From contig NZ_MSCW01000007.1 in assembly GCF_001981305.1 (NCBI RefSeq), forward strand, positions 496,001 through 560,000: a stretch of DNA of 64,000 nt. Reading direction: 5' to 3'. The notes beneath the pieces are model-generated. The model worked only from the letters and a program-made list of their open reading frames with translations, had not been told where the DNA came from and ran no database searches. Each line of letters begins with the position of its first letter. Position 1 is the first letter of the stretch. This document shows positions 8,110 to 17,485 of the stretch, piece by piece. Position numbers and translations under genes: made by a program. This DNA is from Marinobacter lutaoensis (GTDB lineage Bacteria > Pseudomonadota > Gammaproteobacteria > Pseudomonadales > Oleiphilaceae).

Positions 8110-9645
8110 TTACCGCTCGTTTCCGTTGCCCGCCCCGAGAAACAGCCGGTAAGCCTCGTTGTCGGTCATGTTTTCGTACCGGAAGCCGACCTTGTCCAGC
8201 ATTTTCTCGAAGTCCGCCTGTTCGTCGTCGTTCACTTGCGCGCCCAGCAACACCCGGCTGTAGGCCGCACCGTGGTTGCGGTAATGGAACATGGAAATGT
8301 TCCAACGGGTGCCCAGGGACATGAGGAACTTCAGCAGCGCCCCCGGCCGTTCCGGAAACTCGAACTGGTAGACTTTCTCATTATCGATGGTCGGGGCGTG
8401 CCCGCCCACCATGTGCCGGATGTGCTGCTTGGCCAGGTCGCTGTCGGTCAGGTCCACCACCGAGTAGCCGGATTGCCGCAGTTCCTGTACCAGCTCATCC
8501 CGGCCATAGCCTCCGGCCTGGATCTGGATGCCGACGAAGATGACCGCCTTGCGCGCATCCGCGTAGCGGTAATTGAACTCGGTGATGCTGCGCTTGTGTA
8601 GGGCGTTGATGAAGGTCTTGAAGGCCCCCGGCTGCTCCGGAATGGTCACCGCCAGGATCGCCTCCCGGCGCTCGCCGATCTCGGTGCGTTCCGAAATGTA
8701 GCGCAGCCGGTCGAAGTTCATGTTGGCGCCACTGAGCACCGCCGCCAGGTTCTCGCCCTCCAGTCCTTCCCGTTCCACGTACCGCTTCAGGCCCGCCACG
8801 GACAGGGCGCCGGCGGGCTCGGCGATGGAACGGGTATCCTCAAACACATCCTTGATCGCCGCGCAGATCTCGTCGGTACCAACGGTGATCACCTCATCCA
8901 CCCTGTCCTTGCAGAGGTTCCAGGGTTCCTCGCCAATCTGGCGCACCGCCACGCCATCGGCGAAGATGCCCACGTCATCCAGAACCACCCGCTCGCCCGC
9001 GCGCAGTGCGGCCTGAAGGCAGTTGGAGTCCTCCGGCTCCACCCCGATCACCTTGATGTCCGGGCGCAGGTACTTGATGTAGGCCGCCATGCCGGCAATC
9101 AGCCCGCCACCACCGACCGGAATGAACACCGCGTGCAGGGGCTGCGAGAACTGCCACATCATCTCCATGGCCACGGTTCCCTGGCCGGCGATGACGTCAG
9201 GGTCATCGTAGGGCGGGATGTAGGTATAGCCGTGCTTCTGGATCAGCTCCTGAGCATGGGCGGCCGCCTCGTCGAAGGCGTCGCCCTTGAGCACCACCCG
9301 GGCACCGTGGTCCCGCACCGATTTCACCTTGATGTCCGGCGTGGTCTGGGGCATCACAATCACCGCCCGGATGCCGAGTTTGCGGGCCGCCAGAGCCACC
9401 CCCTGGGCGTGATTGCCTGCGGACGCACAGATGACGCCCCTGGCCTTCTGCTCTTCCGAGAGCTGGGCGATCCGGTTGTAGGCGCCACGAATCTTGAAGG
9501 AGAACACCGGCTGAAGGTCTTCACGCTTGAGCAGAATGGTGTTGCCAAGGCGTTTGGACAGGTTACGGGCTTCCGTCAGGGGTGTTTCGATGGCGACGTC
9601 ATAGACGCGCGCATCGAGAATCTTCTTGATGTAGCGTTGCGGCAT
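8110..9645 (-). CDS. ilvA: Threonine ammonia-lyase, biosynthetic
   Basis: Pyridoxal-phosphate enzyme that deaminates threonine to 2-oxobutanoate, the first step of isoleucine synthesis. The 511-aa length matches E. coli IlvA (514). The catalytic lysine is K51 in SFKIRGAYN, and the glycine-rich phosphate loop is GGGGL. Two C-terminal ACT-like regulatory domains (about residues 330-510, including GRDELVQELRQSGY and PERPGALLKFL) indicate isoleucine feedback control. I chose ATG 9645 (MPQRYIKKIL); a longer frame to 9723 has no family support. It diverges from rpiA. Confidence 0.95.
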   Translation of the reverse strand: MPQRYIKKILDARVYDVAIETPLTEARNLSKRLGNTILLKREDLQPVFSFKIRGAYNRIAQLSEEQKARGVICASAGNHAQGVALAARKLGIRAVIVMPQTTPDIKVKSVRDHGARVVLKGDAFDEAAAHAQELIQKHGYTYIPPYDDPDVIAGQGTVAMEMMWQFSQPLHAVFIPVGGGGLIAGMAAYIKYLRPDIKVIGVEPEDSNCLQAALRAGERVVLDDVGIFADGVAVRQIGEEPWNLCKDRVDEVITVGTDEICAAIKDVFEDTRSIAEPAGALSVAGLKRYVEREGLEGENLAAVLSGANMNFDRLRYISERTEIGERREAILAVTIPEQPGAFKTFINALHKRSITEFNYRYADARKAVIFVGIQIQAGGYGRDELVQELRQSGYSVVDLTDSDLAKQHIRHMVGGHAPTIDNEKVYQFEFPERPGALLKFLMSLGTRWNISMFHYRNHGAAYSRVLLGAQVNDDEQADFEKMLDKVGFRYENMTDNEAYRLFLGAGNGNER

Positions 9646-9779
9646 AGTGGTTCCGGTTATCAGGTGGGTCAGCGGGAAAAACTCACAGTGTAGAAACTTT
9701 GCCGGGCAGCCGTCTACATGCACCCGCCCTGGGCCGCTATAATGGCGGGATCTTTGACCCCAGACACTCGGAGCGCAAC

Positions 9780-10460
9780 ATGACCCAGGACGAACTCAAG
9801 CGGGCCGTGGCCCAGGCCGCCGTCGACTACATCGCCCCCCGGCTCGACCGGGACAGCATCGTCGGCGTCGGTACCGGCAGCACTGCCAACCACTTCATTG
9901 ACTGCCTGGCCAAACTGAAGAACGAGTTCGACGGTGCCGTAGCCAGCTCCGAGGCCACCGCCGAGCGGCTGAAGCGCCACGGCATCCCGGTGTACGATCT
10001 GAACGCCGTGGGTGAGCTGGAGTTCTACGTGGACGGCGCCGACGAAACCAACGAGCGGCTGGAACTGATCAAGGGCGGCGGCGGCGCCCTGACCCGGGAG
10101 AAAATCGTGGCGGCGGTGGCACGCACCTTCATCTGCATCGCCGACGAATCCAAGAAAGTCGACGTGCTCGGCCGGTTCCCGCTGCCGGTGGAAGTCATTC
10201 CCATGGCCCGCAGCCACGTCGGCCGGGAGATCGTCAAACTGGGCGGCGACCCGGTTTACCGGGAGGGATTCGTCACCGACAACGGCAACATCATCCTGGA
10301 CATTCACAACCTGGACATCGCCCGCCCGATCCAGGTGGAGGAGCAGCTGAATCACATCGTCGGGGTGGTCACCAACGGCCTGTTCGCCCGCCGCCCCGCG
10401 GATCTGCTGCTGTTGGGCACCGCCAACGGCGTCCAGAGCATCGCACGGCCCGGCGCCTGA
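9780..10460 (+). CDS. rpiA: Ribose-5-phosphate isomerase A
   Basis: Interconverts ribose 5-phosphate and ribulose 5-phosphate in the pentose phosphate pathway. The 226-aa protein has the family blocks [24 protein letters not shown] and [13 protein letters not shown], which carry the substrate and catalytic residues. ATG 9780 gives the standard N-terminus [21 protein letters not shown] at 9738 may be its -10 element. The gene ends just before a strong terminator. Confidence 0.96.
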   Translation: MTQDELKRAVAQAAVDYIAPRLDRDSIVGVGTGSTANHFIDCLAKLKNEFDGAVASSEATAERLKRHGIPVYDLNAVGELEFYVDGADETNERLELIKGGGGALTREKIVAAVARTFICIADESKKVDVLGRFPLPVEVIPMARSHVGREIVKLGGDPVYREGFVTDNGNIILDIHNLDIARPIQVEEQLNHIVGVVTNGLFARRPADLLLLGTANGVQSIARPGA

Positions 10461-10472
10461 ACCCGCCAGCCA

Positions 10473-10496
10473 AGCCGGCCAAGAGCCGGCTTTTTT
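10473..10496 (+). terminator. Rho-independent terminator after rpiA
   Basis: AGCCGGC repeats as an inverted pair around a short loop (10474-10479 with 10485-10490), followed immediately by TTTTTT. Confidence 0.85.
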
Positions 10497-10511
10497 CCGC
10501 CCCGCCGACAA

Positions 10512-10529
10512 ACCAAGCGCTTGCTTGGT
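10512..10529. promoter_or_regulatory. Palindromic operator upstream of acyl-CoA dehydrogenase
   Basis: ACCAAGC-GCTT-GCTTGGT is a perfect inverted repeat with seven-base arms, 60 bases before the dehydrogenase start. TetR-family regulators of fatty-acid degradation genes often bind such CAAG/CTTG palindromes. No regulator gene lies beside it, so the regulator would act in trans. Confidence 0.5.
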
Positions 10530-10588
10530 ATCCGGTTTTACGGGACACTGACACGGCGACCATAACAAGACCAACACAGGGGACGGCC

Positions 10589-11728
10589 GTGAGCTCATAC
10601 TTCAACGAGACCCACCAGCAGGCACGCCTGACCGCGCGCCGTTTCATCGACACCGAGGTGCTTCCCGACATCCAGGACTGGGAGGAAGCCGGCGAATTTC
10701 CCAGGGAACTCTACCGCAAGGCGGGCGCCGCCGGCCTGCTGGGCATCGGCTATCCGGAGGCCCTGGGCGGCAGCGGCGAAGGCGACCTGTTTCTGAAGAT
10801 CGCGGTCTCGGAAGAGCTGATGCGCTCGACCTCCGGGGGCTTGGTGGCCAGCCTGGGCGCCCTCGATATCGCCCTGCCCCCGGTGGTCAAGTGGGCCCGA
10901 CCGGCAGTGCGTGACGCGGTGGTTCCCGCCGTGCTCCGGGGCGACGCCATCGCCGCCCTCGCGATCACCGAGCCGGGGGGCGGTTCGGACGTGGCCAGCC
11001 TGCGAACCCGGGCCGTCCGCGAGGGCGATCACTACCGCGTCAACGGCAGCAAGACGTTCATCACCAGCGGCGCCCGGGCCGATCACGTCACCGTGGCGGT
11101 GCGCACCGGTGGCGACGGCCACGGTGGCATCAGCCTGCTGCTGATCGACCGCGACACCCCCGGCTTCAGCACCGGCCGCAAACTGCGGAAGATGGGCTGG
11201 TGGGCCAGCGACACCGCCGAGCTGTTCTTCCAGGACTGCCGGGTGCCTGCGGAGCGGCTGATCGGCGCCGAGAACGCCGGCTTCATCGCCATCATGGATA
11301 ATTTTCTGAGCGAGCGCCTGAGTCTGTGCGTGATGGCCTACATGACGGCCCAGCTCGCCTACGAGGCCGCCCTCGACCACAGCCGGCAACGCCAGGCTTT
11401 CGGCCGTTCGCTGACCGGCTTCCAGGTCACCCGCCACAAACTGGTGGACATGGCCTCCGGGATCGACGTGGCCCGGGAGTACACCTACCGCTGCGCCGCC
11501 CTGATGCAGGCCGGGCATAGGCCGGTCACCCAGGTCGCCATGGCCAAGAACTTCGCGGTGGAGGTCTGCGAGCGGGTTACCCGGGAAGCGGTGCAGCTGC
11601 TGGGCGGCATGGGCTACATGCGGGAGTCGGTGGTGGAACGGCTGTACCGGGACGCGAAGATCCTGTCGATCGGCGGCGGCACGACGGAAATCATGAAAGA
11701 GCTGATCGCCAAGCAGCTGCGGCTGTAG
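10589..11728 (+). CDS. Acyl-CoA dehydrogenase
   Basis: FAD-dependent alpha,beta-dehydrogenase of acyl-CoA thioesters, 379 aa, with the three-domain family plan. Signatures are ALAITEPGGGSDVASL (FAD/substrate), GSKTFITSGA, the C-terminal RDAKILSIGGGTTEIMKE and QAFGRSLTGFQ. The usual medium-chain catalytic Glu in the C-terminal loop is replaced by Gly. A Glu at position 242 in FLSERL matches the location used by long-chain and isovaleryl-CoA dehydrogenases, so activity is expected. The GTG start at 10589 follows a GGGGAC. Substrate cannot be assigned. It is a single-gene unit. Confidence 0.9.
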   Translation: MSSYFNETHQQARLTARRFIDTEVLPDIQDWEEAGEFPRELYRKAGAAGLLGIGYPEALGGSGEGDLFLKIAVSEELMRSTSGGLVASLGALDIALPPVVKWARPAVRDAVVPAVLRGDAIAALAITEPGGGSDVASLRTRAVREGDHYRVNGSKTFITSGARADHVTVAVRTGGDGHGGISLLLIDRDTPGFSTGRKLRKMGWWASDTAELFFQDCRVPAERLIGAENAGFIAIMDNFLSERLSLCVMAYMTAQLAYEAALDHSRQRQAFGRSLTGFQVTRHKLVDMASGIDVAREYTYRCAALMQAGHRPVTQVAMAKNFAVEVCERVTREAVQLLGGMGYMRESVVERLYRDAKILSIGGGTTEIMKELIAKQLRL

Positions 11729-11770
11729 CCGGGGCCCATCGCCAGGTGGCACGACGAGACCAAGGTTTAG

Positions 11771-11799
11771 TTCCGAACGGCAGCCAAGTTCCGTATAAT
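11771..11799 (+). promoter_or_regulatory. Putative promoter of ppa
   Basis: A consensus TATAAT lies at 11794-11799; the hexamer 17 bases upstream is TTCCGA, a weak -35. Confidence 0.45.
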
Positions 11800-11857
11800 T
11801 GCGGCCACTTTTTCTTCATCGCAGTCCAACCCACCTTCAACCCAGGAAGGACCGAAC

Positions 11858-12394
11858 ATGCAATTCGACAACATTCCCGCTGGCAAGAACCCGCCCGAAG
11901 ACATCTACGTGGCGATCGAAATCCCGGCCAACAGCTCCCCGGTCAAGTACGAGCTGGACAAAGACATGGGCACTCTGCTGGTTGACCGCTTCATGGCCAC
12001 CCCGATGTTCTACCCGGCCAACTACGGCTTCATCCCCCACACCCTGGCCGACGACGGCGACCCCCTCGACGTGCTGGTGGTCACCCCGTACCCGGTTCAG
12101 GCCGGATCCGTGATCCGCTGCCGCCCGGTCGGTGTGCTGAACATGGTGGACGAGGCCGGTGGCGACGCCAAGCTGGTGGCGGTACCGCACGACAAGCTGA
12201 CCCAGTCCTATCACGGTATCAAGGAAGTGGAAGATCTGCCCGAGCTGCTGCGCGACCAGATCAAACACTTCTTCGAAAACTACAAGACCCTGGAGCCCGG
12301 CAAGTGGGTGAAGGTCGAAGGCTGGGACAACGCCGCCGCGGCCAAGAAAGCCATCGAAGACGCCATCAGCGCCTACCAGAAGAGCAAAGCCTGA
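11858..12394 (+). CDS. ppa: Inorganic pyrophosphatase
   Basis: Soluble family I pyrophosphatase of 178 aa, which hydrolyses pyrophosphate and drives biosynthetic reactions. The signature [11 protein letters not shown] carries the metal-binding aspartates. Other family marks are [10 protein letters not shown] at the N-terminus and [12 protein letters not shown] clear AGGAAGG precedes the ATG. It stands alone with its own promoter and a shared bidirectional terminator. Confidence 0.97.
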   Translation: MQFDNIPAGKNPPEDIYVAIEIPANSSPVKYELDKDMGTLLVDRFMATPMFYPANYGFIPHTLADDGDPLDVLVVTPYPVQAGSVIRCRPVGVLNMVDEAGGDAKLVAVPHDKLTQSYHGIKEVEDLPELLRDQIKHFFENYKTLEPGKWVKVEGWDNAAAAKKAIEDAISAYQKSKA

Positions 12395-12405
12395 TCGACG
12401 GCGAC

Positions 12406-12434
12406 AAAAAACCGGGCCACGGCCCGGTTTTTTA
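12406..12434. terminator. Bidirectional terminator between ppa and the DUF2333 gene
   Basis: AAAAAACCGGGCC and GGCCCGGTTTTTT form a symmetrical hairpin with A and T runs on both sides. It serves the two converging genes. Confidence 0.9.
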
Positions 12435-12452
12435 TGGTCGGAAAAGCCCGCC

Positions 12453-13505
12453 TCAACCCCGGGACAGAAGGTCCCGCATGTCGCTGATCGCGGCGTTGGC
12501 CCGGGACAGGTAGGCGGCCATGGTCAGCGAGTGGTTGGCCAGAACACCAAAGCCGCTGCCGTTGAGAATCACCGGGCTCCACATCTCGCCCTGAGTGCCC
12601 TCCAGCTCGATGATGATCTGCTTGACGCTGGCCATGGCGTTCTTGTCCTGCAGCACCTTGCGGAAATCCACCTCGATGGCCCGGAAGATGTGCAGCAGGG
12701 CCCAGGCACTGCCACGGGCCTCGTAGAACACGTCGTCGATCTTGGTCCAGGGCGTCTTCACACTCTCGCCACCGGTTTCCTCATCCAGGGGGTTGTCCGG
12801 ATCCAGATTGGCGATGGCATCGGAGATGGAGGCCTTGCCGACACTTTCGCCCAGGGTCCGGGACAGACTGCCCAGCCGTGTTTCCAGGTCCGCCAGCCAA
12901 TTGCTGAGATTGTCGGCCCGGGCAAAGAACTGGGCATCCGCGTGCTCGGGGTTGGACAGCCGGTTCAGGTAGCGCTTCAGCGCCTCGATGCCCCGGCGGT
13001 ACTCCGCCTCGGTCGACGGAATCGCCCAGCTTCGGCTGTCGAAGTGGAACTGGGGCTCGGCAATGATCAAGTCCGGGTCCTCGGCGGACTGGCTCTGGGA
13101 ACGACTGATGTCCTTACGCATGGCCCGGGACAGGTCCCGGAGCTGCACCAGCACCCCGTATTCCCAGTTTGGCATGTTGTCCAGCCACAGCCCGGGCGGG
13201 AAGATATCATTGGAAATGTATCCGCCGGGCTTGTCCAGCAGGGTTTCCGCCAGCCGGATCATGGTGGCGGTGGTGGCGAATCCGGTTACCGGCTCCCGCC
13301 CCATGGCGTTGGCCAGGTTGCGGGTGTGCTCCCGCACCGAGAACGTTTCCGGCTCCCGGCTCCAGTACATGCCCAGAACAATGGCCACCAGCAGGTAGAC
13401 CACCAGCGCCGCGACAATGAACTTGCCGAACACACCGCCCCCGCCGACATAATCCAGCGCGTCCTCTTTGCGTTCCCTGAAGAATTGTCCGATCTTGCCA
13501 GCCAT
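12453..13505 (-). CDS. DUF2333 family membrane-anchored protein
   Basis: A 350-aa protein with one N-terminal transmembrane helix (FIVAALVVYLLVAIVLGMYW) and a large domain expected in the periplasm. The DUF2333 family is found in marine gammaproteobacteria and pseudomonads, with the block WLDNMPNWEYGVLVQLRDL well conserved. Start ATG is 13505. The upstream LapD-like gene stops eight bases earlier, so the two form a probable operon. Function is unknown; an envelope role linked to the c-di-GMP receptor is only suggested by position. Confidence 0.82.
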   Translation of the reverse strand: MAGKIGQFFRERKEDALDYVGGGGVFGKFIVAALVVYLLVAIVLGMYWSREPETFSVREHTRNLANAMGREPVTGFATTATMIRLAETLLDKPGGYISNDIFPPGLWLDNMPNWEYGVLVQLRDLSRAMRKDISRSQSQSAEDPDLIIAEPQFHFDSRSWAIPSTEAEYRRGIEALKRYLNRLSNPEHADAQFFARADNLSNWLADLETRLGSLSRTLGESVGKASISDAIANLDPDNPLDEETGGESVKTPWTKIDDVFYEARGSAWALLHIFRAIEVDFRKVLQDKNAMASVKQIIIELEGTQGEMWSPVILNGSGFGVLANHSLTMAAYLSRANAAISDMRDLLSRG

Positions 13506-13513
13506 AAGACTCC

Positions 13514-15523
13514 TCAATCCCCTGTCGGTTGCTGATCCGCTGCAAACGGCCGCCCCAAATGGTACCCCATGGCGCCGTCGATACCCAGCTTGCACAGTAT
13601 CGCGTACTCCGCCGCCGTTTCCACACCGCTGGCGAAAACGCGGACACCGCGGCTGTGGGCGATGGCGATCACCGATTCCAGATAGAAACGGTTCTCCTCG
13701 TGACCATCGATGCCGTGGATGAAACTGTGATCGATACGCAGGGCACAAAACGGCAGATTTCTCAGATAGCTGAACGGCACACCGCCGACCCCGAAGTGGT
13801 CCACCAGCACCGGCACATCCAGCCTGGCCAGCGCCCGCAGCAACTGCCCCACGGCTTTGCGGTGGTGGTGGATCGTCTGCTCGGACAGGCCGATCCAAAG
13901 ATTCGACACCACCGGCCGGCCGGCCCGGGCCAGCCACGCCACCAGGTCCCGGCGAAACGGCTCACTGGCCACCGAGGCCCCGGCCAGCGACACCGCCAGC
14001 GGCTGCTCCGGGTGCGCCTTCAGCCGCGCCAATACTTGGCGTACCAGCAGCCGGTCAATTGCCTCCACCAACCCGAAACGCTCGGCCATTGGCACGAACA
14101 CACCCGCCTTGAGCGTTCCCTCGGGGGTCCGGATGCGGGAAAAGACCTGATGGTAGATCGGCCGGCCGCCCGCCTCCCTCAGCATCGGCTGCAGCCAGAA
14201 CACCACCTGGCCCTCGCGGATGGCCTGGGCGATGATGGCGCGCCAGGTTTCCATGGAATGGTGATGCTCCTGACCGCCGTCGGCGAATGCCCAGTCTGAG
14301 TCCTCCCGGGACTGAGCCTGCCGCAACGCCTCATCCGCCGCCGCCATCAGCGTCCGGGCCCGAAGCCCCGGCTCGGCACGGGCAATCCCGGCGTGTACCG
14401 CCACCGCCCGTGGCGACGCCCGGTCGGCATACAGGCCATCCAGCTCCTGCACCAACGCCTGGCACCAGACGCGGGCATCGGACGGCAGTGCACCCGGCAG
14501 ATAGATGGCGAACTCGGCACCGGTCCGGCGGCCAGCGAAGCCTCCGCTATGGCCCGCCAGGAAACGCTGGATGACTGTCGCCACCTGGCGTAGCAGCTGA
14601 TCCCCGGCAGCGCGGCCACAGGCCTGGTTGAAACCGGCAAAATCCCGCAGTTGCAGCAGCATCAGGATGCCCGGGGCCGACTTCTCCTCCGATTCCAGCT
14701 CCGTCTTCAGGCGCTGGTCGAACGCCTTCCGACTGGCCAGTCCAGTCACCCCGTCCTCGTTGCTCAGCCGACGCAGGTGCTGAATCAGCTTGGCTTGGCC
14801 TTCAAACAGCAGGCCGAGGTCGTCCGCCATCTGATTCATGGCCTCGGTCACCCGGTTCAGCTCGCGGGTCGAGCGCACCGAGACCCGACGCCGGAAGTCC
14901 CGTTGTCCCAGGGCATGGGCCTGAGCTTCTAGGGCCGCCAGCGGGCGCAGGGTCCAGCGGATCAGCACGAACAGCACCACCAGCCCGGCCACGCCAATGA
15001 CCGCGGCCCCCAGTATCAGGGCAAGACTGATCCGCCACAGATCACGATAAGCCCGCCCCGGGTCGCTGACCACCTGCACCTTGCCCAGGCGCCGCCAGCC
15101 CCGGACCACCTCCGCCTCGGCCACCGGCAGGGCCAGGTCCGCCAGGCGCCGGAACCAGCCGGGAACCCCCGGGCTGGACAACGGCTTTGCACGGCCGGCC
15201 ACCGGCGCACCCTGCAAGTCCAGATACCGGATACTCAGGTAGCGGCCGCTGTCGAACACGGCGTCGATGAGGGAGGCGGAGGCCACCGGATCGGCGCCGT
15301 CGATGGCATTGGACAGGGACAGCCCGATCGCCGTGGCGCCGTCCCGGGCATGCCCGGCCAGCTGCTCGGACACGTACCCTCGGAAATAGCCAAAGCTGGT
15401 GACAATGCCCGCCAGCAGCACCGCCACCAGCAGCGTTCCGGTGAAGATCAGCAGCAGGCTGCCCAGCGACATGACGCCGCGCTGCCGCCGGATTGTGACC
15501 CGCCCCCCAGAGTTGACAAACAT
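13514..15523 (-). CDS. LapD-like degenerate GGDEF/EAL c-di-GMP receptor
   Basis: A 669-aa inner-membrane protein. Order: transmembrane helix near residues 20-45, periplasmic LapD/MoxY-type input domain (about 46-160), second helix, HAMP (TLRPLAALEAQAHALGQRDF), GGDEF-like domain and C-terminal EAL-like domain. The GGDEF motif reads RRTGAEF and the EAL motif reads FSRI, so neither synthesis nor hydrolysis of c-di-GMP is expected. This is the LapD pattern: a receptor that binds c-di-GMP and signals outward through HAMP. No lapG protease or adhesin lies in the window. M18 (15472) is an alternative start. Confidence 0.8.
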   Translation of the reverse strand: MFVNSGGRVTIRRQRGVMSLGSLLLIFTGTLLVAVLLAGIVTSFGYFRGYVSEQLAGHARDGATAIGLSLSNAIDGADPVASASLIDAVFDSGRYLSIRYLDLQGAPVAGRAKPLSSPGVPGWFRRLADLALPVAEAEVVRGWRRLGKVQVVSDPGRAYRDLWRISLALILGAAVIGVAGLVVLFVLIRWTLRPLAALEAQAHALGQRDFRRRVSVRSTRELNRVTEAMNQMADDLGLLFEGQAKLIQHLRRLSNEDGVTGLASRKAFDQRLKTELESEEKSAPGILMLLQLRDFAGFNQACGRAAGDQLLRQVATVIQRFLAGHSGGFAGRRTGAEFAIYLPGALPSDARVWCQALVQELDGLYADRASPRAVAVHAGIARAEPGLRARTLMAAADEALRQAQSREDSDWAFADGGQEHHHSMETWRAIIAQAIREGQVVFWLQPMLREAGGRPIYHQVFSRIRTPEGTLKAGVFVPMAERFGLVEAIDRLLVRQVLARLKAHPEQPLAVSLAGASVASEPFRRDLVAWLARAGRPVVSNLWIGLSEQTIHHHRKAVGQLLRALARLDVPVLVDHFGVGGVPFSYLRNLPFCALRIDHSFIHGIDGHEENRFYLESVIAIAHSRGVRVFASGVETAAEYAILCKLGIDGAMGYHLGRPFAADQQPTGD

Positions 15524-15648
15524 TTACATTGAGCAACCTACGCCGACAACTTTAAACACTATAGACTCTGCAAAAGCACTAAGGTTAGAAAATGCGTCCA
15601 GGACCGGACGGTAGAACGCGACCACAGACACGGGCAGGCCGGAACACA

Positions 15649-17262
15649 ATGACCGAGGAAAGCCAGAAAGAGAAACTCCGACAGCATTTCGCGCGACGCG
15701 TGACGACCCAGGCACGGGTGGTGCTGGATACCTGGCAGAAGATCCACTCCGACCACACGCTGGCAGCCGACCACCGGGAAGAACTGGCCACCGCGGCCGA
15801 CAAACTGGTCCGCTACGCCCAGCGCTTCGAGATGGCCAGCCACGCCGACGCCGGCCAGCAGGTGCTGACCCTGATGGCCGACTGGCCGGCCGGCGAAGCC
15901 CCCGGCGAGCCCCTCTGGCCACGCCTGCAGGAAGCCATGGACCAACTCGGCCGCTGCACCCTGCGCCGAACCGACCACCAGAACAGCGAGGCCCCGCAAC
16001 AGTATCGGCGCACCCCGATTTACATCGCGCTGGGCAACGACGAAATGTCGTCCCGGCTGATCCGTCAGCTGGAATTTTTCGGTTTCCGGGCCTCCGCCTT
16101 CGACAACGGCGACAGCCTGATTGAGGCCTGCGCCCTGAACAAGCCCGAAACCATTCTGATGGACGTCAATTTCGGCGGTGCCGCCAACGCGGGCATCGCC
16201 ACCATCGAACGGCTCCAGGCACAACACGACACCCCCATTCCGATCATCTACGTCAGCGAGGAGGACGGTTCCATCGAGACCCGACTGCGGGCATCCCGCA
16301 GCGGCGGCGAGGAGTTTTTCCACCCCGCCGTGGACCCCGGCCAACTGATCGAGAAGATCGAAACCTACACCCACGGTAACGCCGTGGAACCCTATCGGGT
16401 CCTGGTGCTGGACGACTCCAAGGCCCAGGCCAAATACATGGAAACGGTGCTGAAAAAGGCGGGCATGACCTCCCACATCATCACCGACCCCATGCAGATC
16501 ATCCATGCCCTCGACGCCTTCTCGCCGGAGATCATCATCCTCGACATGTACATGCCCGGCTGCACCGGCATGGAGATCGCCCGCGTCATCCGCCAGCAGG
16601 ACCGCTTTCACAGCGTGCCCATCATCTATCTGTCGGCAGAGGACGACATCAGCAAGCAGCTGCACGCCATGAGTCTGGGCGGCGACGACTTCCTGACCAA
16701 GCCGATCGACCCCAAGCACCTGATCGCCACCCTGCACAACCGGGGCCGGCGGGCCCGCTCGCTGCTGGCGCTGATGATCCGCGACAGCCTCACCGGACTG
16801 TACAACCACACCCACACCCTGCACCTGCTGGAGCAGGAGATCGTCCGGGCCCGCAAGAAAGACCAACCGCTGTGCTTCGCGATGATCGACATCGACTACT
16901 TCAAGAAGGTGAACGACACGTTCGGCCACCCGATCGGGGACCGGGTGCTGCGCAGCCTGTCGATGTTCCTGAAACAGCGCCTGCGCAAAACCGACCACAT
17001 CGGCCGTTACGGCGGCGAGGAATTCGCCATCATCCTGCCGGGCACCCGGCTCAGCGACGCCCGCAACGTGCTCAACGAAATCCGGGAGCGCTTCTCGGAG
17101 CTGCAACAACCCGCGGGCGACCGGGAGTTCAAGGTCACCTTCAGCTGCGGTGTCGCCGCCTGGCGTGGCGAGAGCGCCCAGGCCTTGTGCGAACGGGCCG
17201 ACCGGGCGCTCTACGTGTCCAAGGCCCAGGGGCGCAACTGCGTCAACGTCGCCGACGGCTGA
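15649..17262 (+). CDS. PleD-like diguanylate cyclase with two receiver domains
   Basis: A 537-aa cytoplasmic protein. Residues 1-110 are helical and HPt-like. Next are a first receiver domain (LMDVNFGG with phosphoacceptor Asp), a second receiver (LVLDDSKAQ, IILDMYMPG, LTKPID) and a GGDEF domain. The active-site motif is intact (GGEEF), and RKTD five residues upstream matches the inhibitory I-site, so the enzyme should make c-di-GMP and be product-inhibited. I chose ATG 15649 (MTEESQK); ATG 15592, with AAGG upstream, would add 19 residues. It diverges from the LapD-like receptor, an apparent synthase-receptor pair. Confidence 0.88.
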   Translation: MTEESQKEKLRQHFARRVTTQARVVLDTWQKIHSDHTLAADHREELATAADKLVRYAQRFEMASHADAGQQVLTLMADWPAGEAPGEPLWPRLQEAMDQLGRCTLRRTDHQNSEAPQQYRRTPIYIALGNDEMSSRLIRQLEFFGFRASAFDNGDSLIEACALNKPETILMDVNFGGAANAGIATIERLQAQHDTPIPIIYVSEEDGSIETRLRASRSGGEEFFHPAVDPGQLIEKIETYTHGNAVEPYRVLVLDDSKAQAKYMETVLKKAGMTSHIITDPMQIIHALDAFSPEIIILDMYMPGCTGMEIARVIRQQDRFHSVPIIYLSAEDDISKQLHAMSLGGDDFLTKPIDPKHLIATLHNRGRRARSLLALMIRDSLTGLYNHTHTLHLLEQEIVRARKKDQPLCFAMIDIDYFKKVNDTFGHPIGDRVLRSLSMFLKQRLRKTDHIGRYGGEEFAIILPGTRLSDARNVLNEIRERFSELQQPAGDREFKVTFSCGVAAWRGESAQALCERADRALYVSKAQGRNCVNVADG

Positions 17263-17485
17263 CCCCCTATGAGCCCAACGTCGTATGGCGCCCGGCGGGC
17301 GCCTTGCCGACAATAACCCTCCCTGATGGATCGCCCGCCCGGGTCACCGGCCCCGCCTTTTTACGACCAATTGCCAACACGAATGATTGTCAAAAAGTGT
17401 TGATCTGAAGCAAACAAGCACGCACCATTGGGGGTAAATGCCGCGAATTTCGGCGATCCTGTAAAACAGAAGGCAGACTTGACGC

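Noticed and set aside
17287-17303. GC hairpin after the diguanylate cyclase gene
   Set aside because: Seven-base-pair stem without a following T run; too weak to call a terminator.
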